DNA from: Streptomyces collinus
GTDB lineage: Bacteria; Actinomycetota; Actinomycetes; Streptomycetales; Streptomycetaceae
NCBI RefSeq assembly: GCF_031348265.1
Contig: NZ_CP133771.1
Span: 4,712,001 to 4,776,000 of the forward strand
Length of the DNA: 64,000 bases
Direction of reading: 5' to 3'
Below are positions 34,198 to 44,980 of the stretch, piece after piece. A program made the position numbers and the translations under genes. The notes beneath the pieces are model-generated. The model worked only from the letters and a program-made list of their open reading frames with translations, was not told the DNA's origin and ran no database searches. Positions within the stretch are counted from its first letter, which is position 1, and each line of letters opens with the position of its first letter.

Positions 34198-35097
34198 TCA
34201 CGAACCTGCCGGCTCACTGCCCGCCGGCACCGTCAGCCCCCACGCCCCCTCCTGCACCACCCACGTCCGGGTCCGCACCGGCCCCGACACCACCGTGTCC
34301 GCGCGGTAGCGGAAGTGCGCCCCGGACACCGTCACCGTCCGGCCCCGCGCCAGCAGCGGCGAGGCCTCCGCGCCCACCGACACGGGTCTGACCTCCACCG
34401 ACGCGACGCCCGACGCGACCGGTGACACCGACACCGCCTCCACCGGCTGGTGCAGGTCGACGAGGGTCTCCCCGTCCACCTCGACCCGCAGCCGGGACGG
34501 CCCCGGCTCGGGCGCCGCGGCCGGCCGGGACGGGCGCCCCGGCGGAACCAGCGTCCGCACCAGGGACTGGCAGGTCCGCAGCCACGGGCGGCCCGGCACG
34601 TCGTCCGGATCCGGCGCGGCCTCCGGGCCCGCCCCGGCCGCCTGCGAGGGCCGCAGCGGGGGTATCCGCAGCGCGCCGAGCACCACCCCGTCGCTGTCGT
34701 CGACCATCAGGTCCATGCGCCGCTCGACCCCGTCGAGCACCGCCCGCGCCGCCGCCACCGGCCCCGTCGGCACCCCCAGCGACCGGGCCAGGGACAGCGC
34801 GCCCCCGACCGGCACCACCGACAGTGCGCATCCGGCCAGCTCCCGGTGCCGGTGCAGCAGCGCCACCGCCCGGATCAGCGCCCGGTCGTCGCCCACCACC
34901 ACCGGCCGCCGCGAGCCCCGCCGGGCCAGCGCCCTGGCGAACTCCTCCGGCCCGTCCGGCAGGCACAGCTTCATGCCCGCACCCGCTCCGAGCACGTCTT
35001 TCGCGATCCTGACGGACTCGCCGTCGGACCTACGGGCGACCGGGTCGACCACCACCAACAGCTGCTCGGACGTCGCGGAAGTCGCCACCTCGGCCAT
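34198..35097 (-). CDS. Diacylglycerol-kinase-like protein with degraded catalytic motifs
   Basis: A 299-residue protein with the outline of the lipid kinase family: LLVVVDPVARRSDGESVRIAKD at the start, RRPVVVGDDRALIRAVALLHRH where active members have GGDGT, and LSVVPVGGALSLARSLGVP where they have PxGTxND.ARxLG. A linker and a beta-rich C-terminal domain (LRVEVDGETLVDLHQPVEAVSV ... FRYRADTVVSGPVRTRTW) follow. Loss of GGDGT and GTGND suggests it no longer phosphorylates lipids and may be a binding or regulatory derivative. ATG 35097 follows GAGGAAGCGAGGC. Divergent from purA. Confidence 0.75.
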   Translation of the reverse strand: MAEVATSATSEQLLVVVDPVARRSDGESVRIAKDVLGAGAGMKLCLPDGPEEFARALARRGSRRPVVVGDDRALIRAVALLHRHRELAGCALSVVPVGGALSLARSLGVPTGPVAAARAVLDGVERRMDLMVDDSDGVVLGALRIPPLRPSQAAGAGPEAAPDPDDVPGRPWLRTCQSLVRTLVPPGRPSRPAAAPEPGPSRLRVEVDGETLVDLHQPVEAVSVSPVASGVASVEVRPVSVGAEASPLLARGRTVTVSGAHFRYRADTVVSGPVRTRTWVVQEGAWGLTVPAGSEPAGS

Positions 35098-35130
35098 GCC
35101 TCGCTTCCTCGGGTAGCATCTTTGTGCAAG

Positions 35131-35158
35131 AGCCCCTTGCGCTATTGCGCCAGGGGCT
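35131..35158 (+). promoter_or_regulatory. Stem-loop in the purA upstream region
   Basis: AGCCCCTTGCGC and GCGCCAGGGGCT form a 12-bp stem with one mismatch and the loop TATT, about 125 bases before the purA start and 34 bases from the divergent start. Between divergent genes it is not needed as a terminator, so a 5' leader structure or operator is possible. Confidence 0.5.
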
Positions 35159-35283
35159 TCGTCTATTCCGGGGCATCCGGTCCGACGGTTGGCGACCAAC
35201 GGCGGTCGCGGTGCACGCGGCTGCATATTCTCCGCGTTCACCCTCGACCATGGACATGCCCCGCCCGGAAGGGGTGTACGCGC

Positions 35284-36567
35284 GTGCCCGCACTTGTGCT
35301 GCTCGGTGCTCAGTGGGGTGACGAAGGCAAGGGAAAGGCCACCGACCTTCTCGGTGGCTCCGTGGACTATGTAGTGCGCTACCAGGGCGGCAACAACGCC
35401 GGCCACACGGTGGTCGTGGGTGACCAGAAGTACGCACTGCACCTCCTCCCTTCCGGAATCCTGTCTCCCGGCTGTACGCCGGTCATCGGAAACGGCGTCG
35501 TCGTCGACCCGTCGGTCCTGCTCTCCGAGCTGAGCGGTCTGAACGAGCGTGGCGTCGACACGTCCAAGCTCCTCCTCAGCGGAAACGCGCACATCATCAC
35601 CCCGTACAACGTGACGGTGGACAAGGTGACCGAGCGCTTCCTCGGCAAGCGGAAGATCGGCACGACCGGCCGCGGCATCGGCCCGACCTACGCCGACAAG
35701 ATCAACCGTGTCGGCATCCGCGTGCAGGACCTGTACGACGAGTCGATCCTCACGCAGAAGGTCGAGGCGGCCCTCGACGTCAAGAACCAGGTCCTCACCA
35801 AGCTCTACAACCGGCGCGCGATCGCCGTGGAGCAGGTGGTCGAGGAGCTGCTGGGCTACGCCGACAAGCTCGCGCCGTACGTCTCCGACACCGTCCTGGT
35901 CCTCAACCAGGCGCTGGAGGAGGACAAGGTCGTCCTGTTCGAGGGCGGCCAGGGCACGCTGCTCGACATCGACCACGGCACCTACCCCTTCGTCACCTCG
36001 TCGAACCCGACCGCGGGCGGCGCCTGCACCGGCGCCGGCGTGGGCCCGACGAAGATCAGCCGGGTCATCGGCATCCTCAAGGCGTACACGACCCGCGTCG
36101 GCGCCGGCCCGTTCCCGACGGAACTGTTCGACGAGGACGGCGAGGCGCTGCGCCGCATCGGCGGCGAGCGCGGTGTCACCACCGGCCGTGACCGCCGCTG
36201 CGGCTGGTTCGACGCGGTCATCGCCCGCTACGCGACCCGCGTGAACGGCCTGACCGACTTCTTCCTCACCAAGCTCGACGTCCTCACCGGCTGGGAGCAG
36301 ATCCCGGTCTGTGTCGCCTACGAGATCGACGGCAAGCGCGTCGAGGAGCTCCCGTACTCCCAGACCGACTTCCACCACGCCAAGCCGGTCTACGAGATGC
36401 TCCCCGGCTGGAACGAGGACATCTCCAAGGCGAAGACCTTCGGTGACCTGCCGAAGAACGCCCAGGCGTACGTGAAGGCGCTGGAGGAGATGTCCGGCGC
36501 CCCGATCTCCGCGATCGGCGTGGGCCCGGGCCGGGACGAGACGATCGAGATCAACTCGTTCCTGTAG
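35284..36567 (+). CDS. purA: Adenylosuccinate synthetase
   Basis: A 427-residue GTP-dependent enzyme joining IMP and aspartate to adenylosuccinate, the committed step to AMP. Invariant motifs are present: QWGDEGKGK near the N-terminus, NNAGHTVV, the GTTGRGIGPTYADK loop, FEGGQGTLLDIDHGTYPFVTSSN, GVGPTKI, TGRDRRCGWFD and the guanine-contact TKLDVL. Length is standard. GTG 35284 follows GGAAGGGG. A perfect 13-bp terminator follows at 36592. Confidence 0.97.
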   Translation: MPALVLLGAQWGDEGKGKATDLLGGSVDYVVRYQGGNNAGHTVVVGDQKYALHLLPSGILSPGCTPVIGNGVVVDPSVLLSELSGLNERGVDTSKLLLSGNAHIITPYNVTVDKVTERFLGKRKIGTTGRGIGPTYADKINRVGIRVQDLYDESILTQKVEAALDVKNQVLTKLYNRRAIAVEQVVEELLGYADKLAPYVSDTVLVLNQALEEDKVVLFEGGQGTLLDIDHGTYPFVTSSNPTAGGACTGAGVGPTKISRVIGILKAYTTRVGAGPFPTELFDEDGEALRRIGGERGVTTGRDRRCGWFDAVIARYATRVNGLTDFFLTKLDVLTGWEQIPVCVAYEIDGKRVEELPYSQTDFHHAKPVYEMLPGWNEDISKAKTFGDLPKNAQAYVKALEEMSGAPISAIGVGPGRDETIEINSFL

Positions 36568-36591
36568 CCCCACCGGACGGCACGCGCGCCA

Positions 36592-36622
36592 CGCCCCGGC
36601 GACCCCCGCGGTCGCCGGGGCG
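36592..36622 (+). terminator. Terminator of purA
   Basis: CGCCCCGGCGACC and GGTCGCCGGGGCG pair perfectly over 13 bp around CCCGC, followed by TTTCGCTGTCTG, 25 bp after the purA stop. Confidence 0.9.
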
Positions 36623-36750
36623 TTTCGCTGTCTGCTCCCGATGGAGCACTCAAGGGGCATAACCGTCCTGTCCGGCCATAGTCTGAGCCTGCGATTCGCA
36701 GCAGCCACCACCTCAGCCACCACCACCCCGAGACGGAAGAAGTGAGTGCT

Positions 36751-37041
36751 ATGCGCGTGATGCTCAAGGCGACGCTGGACACCGACAAGGGCAACGACGC
36801 CATCCGGGGCGGCAAGATGCCGCAGATCATGCAGGAGGCCCTGGAGAAGCTGAAGCCGGAGGCGGCCTACTACGGGCCCTGCGGGGGCCGCAGAACCTGT
36901 TTCATGGTCTTCGACATGCAGGAGAGCGCCCAGCTCCCGCCCCTGCTCGAACCGTTCTTCACCGACCTCAACGCCGACGTCGAGGTCTTCCCGATCATGA
37001 ACGGCGACGACCTCCAGAAGGGCCTGTCCCAGCTGGCCTGA
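36751..37041 (+). CDS. Conserved small protein of unknown function
   Basis: A 96-residue protein. KPEAAYYGPCGGRRTCFMVFDMQ and LEPFFTDLNADVEVFPIMN suggest an alternating beta-alpha dimeric alpha-beta barrel (DUF3303-like) small protein, but I cannot name it with certainty. ATG 36751 is preferred over GTG 36742 because the GGAAGAAG site sits too close to the latter. It is conserved downstream of purA in Streptomyces as I recall. Confidence 0.8.
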   Translation: MRVMLKATLDTDKGNDAIRGGKMPQIMQEALEKLKPEAAYYGPCGGRRTCFMVFDMQESAQLPPLLEPFFTDLNADVEVFPIMNGDDLQKGLSQLA

Positions 37042-37045
37042 CCTT

Positions 37046-37696
37046 TCAGCTGAAGACGATCATCGACCCCTGGGCGAGACTGCGGGTCACGGCCGCGTGC
37101 AGCCCCAGCCAGACGTGCCGCTCACGGGCGAACGGGCTCGGGTCGTACGGGGCGGGGACGGCGGGTTCCTCCAGCTCCGTCGGGGCGAGCGGCGGCTGGG
37201 GAGCGGCCGGCGGGTTGGCCGGGTCGATACCGATGCCCGGGGCGACCGTCTCCAGTTCCCGCAGCAGGGCGTGCGAGGAGCCCAGCGGGCCGCCGCCCGC
37301 GAGGAGATCGTCGTCGGCGAGCGGACTGGGGAAGTCGACGGGGACGTAGGCGCCCGCGTGGTCGTAGTGCCAGACCAGGTGCGACTGCTGGGCCGTCGAC
37401 TCGAACATCTCCAGCAACTGCTCGTAGTCACCGCCCAGTTCGTCCACGGGCGTCACCGGAAGGCCGCACACCTGGAGCAGATAGGCGCGGCGCAGGAAGT
37501 GCAGCGCGTCGTAGTCGAAGCCCGCGACCGGGGCGACCTCGCCGGACAGGCCCGGCATGTACTGGTACACCGGCACCGGCGGCAGACCGGCCTCGGCGAG
37601 CACCTTGTTGTATTGCGCGAGTTCCTCGGCGAAGGGGTTGTCCGGCGTGTGGCACAACACGTCCACGAGCGGTACCAGCCACAGGTCACAGGCCAA
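37046..37696 (-). CDS. Conserved hypothetical protein
   Basis: A 216-residue acidic soluble protein beginning TTG, with GAGGAG six bases upstream. Contains FDYDALHFLRRAYLLQVCG and HLVWHYDHAGAYVPVDFPSPL, which recur in uncharacterised streptomycete proteins at this place, and a Pro-rich stretch (PPAAPQPPLAPTELEEPAVP) before a short C-terminal helix. No domain I can name. Convergent with the small gene at 36751 with only five bases between stops. Confidence 0.7.
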   Translation of the reverse strand: MACDLWLVPLVDVLCHTPDNPFAEELAQYNKVLAEAGLPPVPVYQYMPGLSGEVAPVAGFDYDALHFLRRAYLLQVCGLPVTPVDELGGDYEQLLEMFESTAQQSHLVWHYDHAGAYVPVDFPSPLADDDLLAGGGPLGSSHALLRELETVAPGIGIDPANPPAAPQPPLAPTELEEPAVPAPYDPSPFARERHVWLGLHAAVTRSLAQGSMIVFS

Positions 37697-37814
37697 AGAA
37701 GGCTCCTCGCTCAGCGCGGTCGGGTAGCACGGTGGTCAAGAAGGGTAGCGGTGCGCCGCGGTCACGGCTCCCGCCGTGCATGTCCCATACCCACACGGAC
37801 AGCGGCGACGCGGA

Positions 37815-38516
37815 TCATCCGGAGGCGAGCCGCTCGATCAGGCTGAGCGAGTGCGTGTTGTACGCGGCGATGATCGCCCGGGCGGCCTCGTTGTCGCGGA
37901 CGATCAGGGCGTCCACCAGCTGCGTGTGACCGGCCCACAGCTCACCGCGCAGATCGGTGAGCCGGCGCAGGTGCTGCACCGCGCAGACCCAGGTCTGGAC
38001 GCGCAGCCGGTGCAGGAAGTCGGCCAGGTAGGGGTTGCCGAAGCAGGCGCCGAGCTCGCGCCAGAAGCGCAGGTCGTAGCCGATGAGCACGGTGAGGTCA
38101 CCGGCCGCGGCGGCCCGCTGCGCCTCCTCGCCGCGCCTGCGGACCCCGGCGACGACGGCGGCGGCCCGGGGGTCATCGGGCCGCACCGCATTGGGCCGCC
38201 CCTCGTTCAGCGCGAGGAACATGCCCTCGATGACCAGCCCGCGGGCCTCGATCATGCCGCGGAAGTCGTCGACCGAGTACTCGCGGACCCGGAAGCCGCG
38301 GTGCTGGTCGGCTTCGAGGAGCCCCTGCGCGGACAGGTCGACGAGCGCCTCGCGCACCGGCGTCGCGGACACCCCGTACTGTTCGGCGATCTCCTTGACC
38401 GTGAACTCCTGCCCCGGCTGGAGCCGTCCGGCCAGCACTTCGTCACGGAGCGCTTCGGCTATCTGCTGCCGCAGGGTGCTGCGCGTCACGGCGCCGTTGC
38501 CGGTGCTGGCGGGCAT
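37815..38516 (-). CDS. GntR-family (FadR subfamily) regulator
   Basis: A 233-residue regulator. Winged helix: LRQQIAEALRDEVLAGRLQPGQEFTVKEIAEQYGVSATPVREALVDLSAQGLLEADQHRGFRV. The helical FCD ligand-binding domain follows, with the metal-type positions in DLRFWRELGACFGNPYL and AGHTQLVDALIVRDNEAARAII. It lies 122 bp downstream of the class III aminotransferase gene in the same direction and is a candidate regulator of it. ATG 38516 chosen by start of homology. Confidence 0.88.
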   Translation of the reverse strand: MPASTGNGAVTRSTLRQQIAEALRDEVLAGRLQPGQEFTVKEIAEQYGVSATPVREALVDLSAQGLLEADQHRGFRVREYSVDDFRGMIEARGLVIEGMFLALNEGRPNAVRPDDPRAAAVVAGVRRRGEEAQRAAAAGDLTVLIGYDLRFWRELGACFGNPYLADFLHRLRVQTWVCAVQHLRRLTDLRGELWAGHTQLVDALIVRDNEAARAIIAAYNTHSLSLIERLASG

Positions 38517-38638
38517 GGTCAGGGCGTCTCCCTCGTCGCGTTCGGGTGGCGTGCGCGTATATGTATGTCTACGAGCACGCCACCTTACGCGTTCGAACGG
38601 GACGCGAGGATGTCGGTTACTGACGGGTTTACAGGTGT

Positions 38639-39994
38639 TTACCCGGTGTACTCGTCCGCCACCGACAGTGCGGCGTCCAGCACGGCGAGGCCCTCCTTGA
38701 GCTCCGCCTCGCTGATGTTGCAGGGCGGCACGACATGCGTCCGGTTCATGTTCACGAAGGGCCACAGCCCGCCCTTCTTCGCCGCGGCGGCGAAGGCGGC
38801 CATGGGGGCGCCTGCCTCACCGGCCGCGTTGTACGGCACCAGCGGCTCCCGCGTCTCGCGGTCGCGGACCAGTTCCAGCGCCCAGAACATGCCGGTGCCG
38901 CGCACCTCGCCGACGCTCGGGTGCCGCTCGGCGAGCGCGCGCAGCTCCGGCCCGACGACGTCGGCGCCCAGCCGGGCCGCGTTCTCGACGACGCCCTCCT
39001 GGGCCATGACGTTGATCGTCGCCACCGCGGCGGCGCACGCCAGCGGGTGCCCGGAGTACGTCAGACCGCCGGGGTAGGGGCGCTTCCCGAACGTCTCGGC
39101 TATGGCACCGGAGATCGCGACCCCGCCCAGCGGCACGTACCCGCTGTTCACGCCCTTGGCGAAGGTCAGCAGGTCCGGCGTGACGTCGAACAGGTCCGCT
39201 GCGAACCACTCACCGGTCCGCCCGAACCCGGCCATGACCTCGTCCAGCACGAAGACGATCCCGTGCTTGTCGCAGATCTCCCGCACCCCGGCGAGGTAGC
39301 CGGGCGGCGGGACCATGATCCCGGCCGTGCCCGGGATGGTCTCCAGGATGATCGCCGCGACGGTCGAGGGCCCCTCGAAGGCGATCGTCGTCTCCAGGTG
39401 CTCCAGCGCCCGGGCGCACTCCTGCTCCTCGGTCTCGGCGTAGAAGCGGGAGCGGTAGAGGTAGGGCGCCCAGAAGTGCACGACCCCGGCCGTGCCGCTG
39501 TCGGAGGCCCAGCGACGCGGGTCGCCGGTGAGGTTCACGGCCTGCTGGGTGCCGCCGTGGTACGAGCGGTACGCCGAGAGCACCTTCGGGCGGCCCGTGT
39601 GCAGACGGGCCATCCGGACGGCGTGCTCGACGGCGTCGGCGCCGCCGTTGGTGAAGAAGATCTTGTCCAGGTCGCCCGGGGTCCGCTCGGCGATCAGCCG
39701 GGCCGCCTCCGACCGGGCCTCGACGGCGAAGGCGGGCGCGAAGGTCGTCATTTTCGCGGCCTGCTCCTGGATCGCGGCGACGACCTTCGGGTGCTGGTAG
39801 CCGATGTTCGTGTAGACGAGCCCGCTGGAGAAGTCGAGGTAGCGCCGGCCGTCGTAGTCCCAGAAGTACGACCCCTCGGCACCGGCGACGGCGAGCGGAT
39901 CGATGAGCTCCTGAGCTGACCAGGAGTGGAACACGTGGTCACGGTCGGCGGCCTTGACGGCGGCACCGGCTTCGGGGTTCGGCTGAGGGGTCAT
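38639..39994 (-). CDS. Class III PLP-dependent aminotransferase
   Basis: A 451-residue omega-aminotransferase. Seen: YFWDYDGRRYLDFSSGLVYTNIGYQHP, FTNGGADAVEHAVRMARLHTGR, SAYRSYHGGTQQAVNLTGDPRRW, FVLDEVMAGFGRTGEWFA, and the PLP-lysine block LLTFAKGVNSGYVPLGGVAIS. The style matches taurine- or beta-alanine-pyruvate transaminases, and the substrate is not decidable here. Start ATG 39994. The GntR gene downstream may regulate it. Confidence 0.9.
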   Translation of the reverse strand: MTPQPNPEAGAAVKAADRDHVFHSWSAQELIDPLAVAGAEGSYFWDYDGRRYLDFSSGLVYTNIGYQHPKVVAAIQEQAAKMTTFAPAFAVEARSEAARLIAERTPGDLDKIFFTNGGADAVEHAVRMARLHTGRPKVLSAYRSYHGGTQQAVNLTGDPRRWASDSGTAGVVHFWAPYLYRSRFYAETEEQECARALEHLETTIAFEGPSTVAAIILETIPGTAGIMVPPPGYLAGVREICDKHGIVFVLDEVMAGFGRTGEWFAADLFDVTPDLLTFAKGVNSGYVPLGGVAISGAIAETFGKRPYPGGLTYSGHPLACAAAVATINVMAQEGVVENAARLGADVVGPELRALAERHPSVGEVRGTGMFWALELVRDRETREPLVPYNAAGEAGAPMAAFAAAAKKGGLWPFVNMNRTHVVPPCNISEAELKEGLAVLDAALSVADEYTG

Positions 39995-40095
39995 GCGGGC
40001 GAGCGTAGGTGCGGGGGAGACGGCGGTGAAAGCGGCGGCCTGTCGGGCGTCGGAGGTCTTCCGCCGACAGGTTGTCCAGACGCCGGGGAAACTCA

Positions 40096-40131
40096 TTGAC
40101 AGTCTTCTGTCGTACTGACAGGATACTGTCA
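40096..40131 (+). promoter_or_regulatory. Promoter overlapped by two tandem palindromic operators
   Basis: TGACAG-TCTT-CTGTCG (40097-40112) and TGACAG-GATA-CTGTCA (40116-40131) are two copies of one palindrome with centres 19 bp apart, about two helical turns. TTGACA at 40096-40101 with CAGGAT at 40119-40124 (17-bp spacing) gives a -35/-10 pair fully covered by the sites. The MarR regulator encoded second in this operon is the obvious candidate to bind here. Confidence 0.75.
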
Positions 40132-40158
40132 TAAGCAGTGCAGGACCGAGGAGGAGTC

Positions 40159-40806
40159 ATGAACGCCACCACCGGCCGCCCCGGCAAGCCCGTCCATCTC
40201 GCCGTCTACGACACGCTCGCCGACTGGGAGACCGGCCACGCCACCGCCCACCTCGCCCGCGCCGGCCACGAGATCCGGACCGTCGGCCCGACCACGGCCC
40301 CGGTGCGGAGCATCGGCGGACTGCGCATCCAGCCCGACCTGGCCCTGGACGACCTGCGACCCGAGGACAGCGCGCTGCTGATCCTCCCGGGCGCCGACCT
40401 CTGGAATGTGACATCAGCCGCTACCGCGGCGGGATCCGGCGACCTGGCCCCCTTCGCCCGCACGGCCCGGGCCTTCCTGGACGCGGGCGTCCCGGTCGCC
40501 GCGATCTGCGGAGCCACCGCCGGACTCGCCCGGGAGGGCCTGCTCGACGACCGCGACCACACCAGCGCCGTCTCCTTCTACCTGGCCGCGACCGGCTACG
40601 CGGGCGGCGGACGCTACGTCGAGGCCGACGCCGTCACCGACGGCGCCCTGGTCACCGCGGGCCCGACCGAGCCCGTCGCCTTCGCCCGGGAGATCCTCCG
40701 GCTGCTCGGGGTCTACGAGGGTGAGGTACTGGACGCCTGGTACCGGCTCTTCCACGACTCCGACGCGGCGGCGTACGCGGTGCTGGAGAAGGCCGGCGCG
40801 CTGTGA
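40159..40806 (+). CDS. DJ-1/PfpI family protein
   Basis: A 215-residue glutamine-amidotransferase-like protein: AVYDTLADWETGHATAHLA, LLILPGADLW, and the nucleophile region GVPVAAICGATAGLAREG with Cys117. Such proteins include stress chaperones, glyoxalases and cyanide or isonitrile hydratases. It is the first gene of a two-gene operon with a MarR regulator that overlaps it by four bases, a layout typical of a self-repressed stress or electrophile response. ATG 40159 follows GAGGAG. Confidence 0.88.
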   Translation: MNATTGRPGKPVHLAVYDTLADWETGHATAHLARAGHEIRTVGPTTAPVRSIGGLRIQPDLALDDLRPEDSALLILPGADLWNVTSAATAAGSGDLAPFARTARAFLDAGVPVAAICGATAGLAREGLLDDRDHTSAVSFYLAATGYAGGGRYVEADAVTDGALVTAGPTEPVAFAREILRLLGVYEGEVLDAWYRLFHDSDAAAYAVLEKAGAL

Positions 40807-41261
40807 GCCGCGAGCGTCAGGACCTCCTCAGCCGCAGCGCCCTCGGGGTGTTCCGGCTCAACGGCCAGTACCTCGCCGTCGCGGAGGAACTGGCCCGGCC
40901 CGCCGGACTCACCGCCGCCTGGTGGCAGGTGCTCGGCGCGGTCCTCGGGGAGCCGCTGCCCGTCTCCGGCATCGCCCGCGCCATGGGCATCACGCGGCAG
41001 AGCGTGCAGCGCATCGCCGACCTGCTGGTGGAGCAGGGGCTCGCGGAGTACCGGCCGAACCCGGCGCACCGCAGGGCCAAGCTCCTCGCACCGACCGCGC
41101 AGGGGCGGGCGGCGATCGCCCGGATCGACCCCGGACACGCGGCGTTCGCGGACCGGCTGGCGGAGGAGTTCGGGGAGGCGGAACTGGCGGAGGCGGTCCG
41201 CGTCCTCGAACGGCTGTCGAAGGTGCTCGAACAGGCAGGTCCGCCTGTTACCGAACCGTAG
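40803..41261 (+). CDS. MarR-family regulator
   Basis: A 152-residue winged-helix protein: AAWWQVLGAVLGEPLPVSGIARAMGITRQSVQRIADLLVEQGLAEYRPNPAHRRAKLLAPTAQG covers the recognition helix and wing, with helical dimer ends. GTG 40803 overlaps the DJ-1 stop by four bases. It probably represses its own operon through the paired TGACAG-N4-CTGTCA sites upstream. Confidence 0.9.
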   Translation: MSRERQDLLSRSALGVFRLNGQYLAVAEELARPAGLTAAWWQVLGAVLGEPLPVSGIARAMGITRQSVQRIADLLVEQGLAEYRPNPAHRRAKLLAPTAQGRAAIARIDPGHAAFADRLAEEFGEAELAEAVRVLERLSKVLEQAGPPVTEP

Positions 41262-41340
41262 ACGTCGCCCGGGCCACCCCGCCCCGGCCCCCCACTATTC
41301 TCGGTCTGTTGCTCGCGTGTGGGGGGAAGGCGGCTGAGCG

Positions 41341-43290
<1,950 letters not shown>

Positions 43291-43420
43291 CCGACTGCTC
43301 TCGGCCACCTGGCGGTTGAACGTCCGGCGAATTCCGGCCGACGACAACCGGCTGGGCGCTCGCACGGCCGTACGGTGACCGGACGATCGAATCGTCCGGG
43401 CGGCGGCGGGGGCACCCACG

Positions 43421-44974
43421 GTGGAGTGGTTGAGCGCGGAGAACCTCGTGGCCGTGGCGACGGCCCTCCTCGGCATCATCGCCTCGGGCGTGATGGTCTG
43501 GTACGAACGCCGGGTGCCGCGCCGCAAACGGGTCGGCTACCGGGTGCAGATGGACAACCCCGTCGGCGACGACGTGCGCTCGGGCCGCGCCAACCGCCGC
43601 CTCGGCCTGTTCGACGAGGATCCCGGCATGTCCGACGCGACCCTGGTCCTGCTGCGCATCGAGAACGACGGCTCGCAGGGCATCGACCGCGACGACTACA
43701 CCGGCCCCGAAGTCCACGGTCTGACCGCGGTGTTCGCCGGCCGTACCGTCCGCGGTGTCTCGGTCACCCAGCCGTCGGACACCGACCACCTCATGGACCA
43801 CTTCACCGCCGCACGCGGTTTCGCCTACGACGGCAACACGCTGCGCATCCCGCGCGTCCCGCTCAACCGCGGCGACCACTTCAAGCTGCTCGTCCTCCTC
43901 TCCGGCGGTGACGTCGGGGACGAGATCCGGCTGGTCGGCGGATTGCGCGACGGCGAGGTGCACCCCAACCGCAGTGCCACGCCGGACGAGAAACCGCCCC
44001 TGTTCAGCAGGGCCGCGCGGCTGATCACCATCGCGCTCACGGCGAGCGTGGTCACCCTGGCGGCGATCGTCGTCGCCCAGGACGACACCCCGCCCCCGAT
44101 CGGCTGCGCGAGCGGCACCCTTACCCTCACCGGCTCCACCGCGTTCGCGCCGGTCCTGCGCGAGGTGGCCGCCAAGTACGAGCGGGACTGCGGCGGCGAC
44201 CCCGTCATCGACGTGGACGCCCACGGCTCGACGGCGGGGATCCGCGAGCTCACGGCCGCCGGTGACCGGGCGAAACGGGACTCCGCGGGCTCCCCGCCGG
44301 TCGTGGCCCTCTCGGACGGCCCCAAGCCGGCCGGTCTGCCCGACCTGCGCGAGAACCGGGTGGCGGTGTCCGTCTTCGCGCTCGTGGTCAACGACGACGT
44401 GAGGCTGACGAACCTGTCCACCGACGACGTCCGGCGCCTGTACCGGGGCGAGATCCGCAACTGGCGGCAGCTCGGCGGCCCCGACCTGCCCGTGCGCCTC
44501 GTGAGCCGGGACGCCAACTCCGGGACAAGACAGGTCTTCCAGCGCCGGGTTCTGGGCCGGGGCGAGATCGCCAACTCCTCCGTCGACTGCGCCCACAAGG
44601 ATGACCCCACGGCGACCGTCCTGCGCTGCGAACTCGACTCGACCGAGCAGGTCCTGGCGACGGTCGCCGGTCTCCCCGGCGCCGTCGGCTACAGCGAACT
44701 GAACCTCGCCGCCCGGGCGAAGGGCCTGCACGCGCTGCGCCTGGACGGCGACCCGCCCTCCGTCGACGCCATCGAACACGGCACGAGCGCATACCCCTAC
44801 CGCGAGATCGAGTACGCCTACACCTACGGCCGCCCCCCGGCCGACTCCCTGGCCTCCAGCTTCCTCACGTACCTGGCCCGCGGCAACGGCCAGGACGTCA
44901 TCCGCACCCACGGCCACCTACCGTGCTGGACCCCGGAAGGGCTCACCCTGTGCGCCCAGGACGGCGGGGGCTGA
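43421..44974 (+). CDS. Membrane-anchored PstS-like substrate-binding protein
   Basis: A 517-residue protein with an N-terminal TM helix (residues about 8-27), a roughly 170-residue cytoplasmic beta-rich domain, a second TM helix (LITIALTASVVTLAAIVVA) and an extracytoplasmic PBP-like domain that starts GCASGTLTLTGSTAFAPVLREVAAKY and contains HGSTAGIRELTAAG, VNDDVRLTNLSTDDVRRLYRGEIRNWRQLGG and RDANSGTRQVF, the phosphate-binding protein hallmarks. This is not a free lipoprotein as PstS usually is. The two-sided architecture suggests sensing. No pst transporter genes nearby. GTG start. Confidence 0.85.
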   Translation: MEWLSAENLVAVATALLGIIASGVMVWYERRVPRRKRVGYRVQMDNPVGDDVRSGRANRRLGLFDEDPGMSDATLVLLRIENDGSQGIDRDDYTGPEVHGLTAVFAGRTVRGVSVTQPSDTDHLMDHFTAARGFAYDGNTLRIPRVPLNRGDHFKLLVLLSGGDVGDEIRLVGGLRDGEVHPNRSATPDEKPPLFSRAARLITIALTASVVTLAAIVVAQDDTPPPIGCASGTLTLTGSTAFAPVLREVAAKYERDCGGDPVIDVDAHGSTAGIRELTAAGDRAKRDSAGSPPVVALSDGPKPAGLPDLRENRVAVSVFALVVNDDVRLTNLSTDDVRRLYRGEIRNWRQLGGPDLPVRLVSRDANSGTRQVFQRRVLGRGEIANSSVDCAHKDDPTATVLRCELDSTEQVLATVAGLPGAVGYSELNLAARAKGLHALRLDGDPPSVDAIEHGTSAYPYREIEYAYTYGRPPADSLASSFLTYLARGNGQDVIRTHGHLPCWTPEGLTLCAQDGGG

Positions 44975-44980
44975 GGCCCC

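Noticed and set aside
35098..36726. Upstream extension of the lipid-kinase-like frame across purA
   Set aside because: The extension is antisense to purA, a certain gene, and ATG 35097 has a good ribosome binding site where homology starts.
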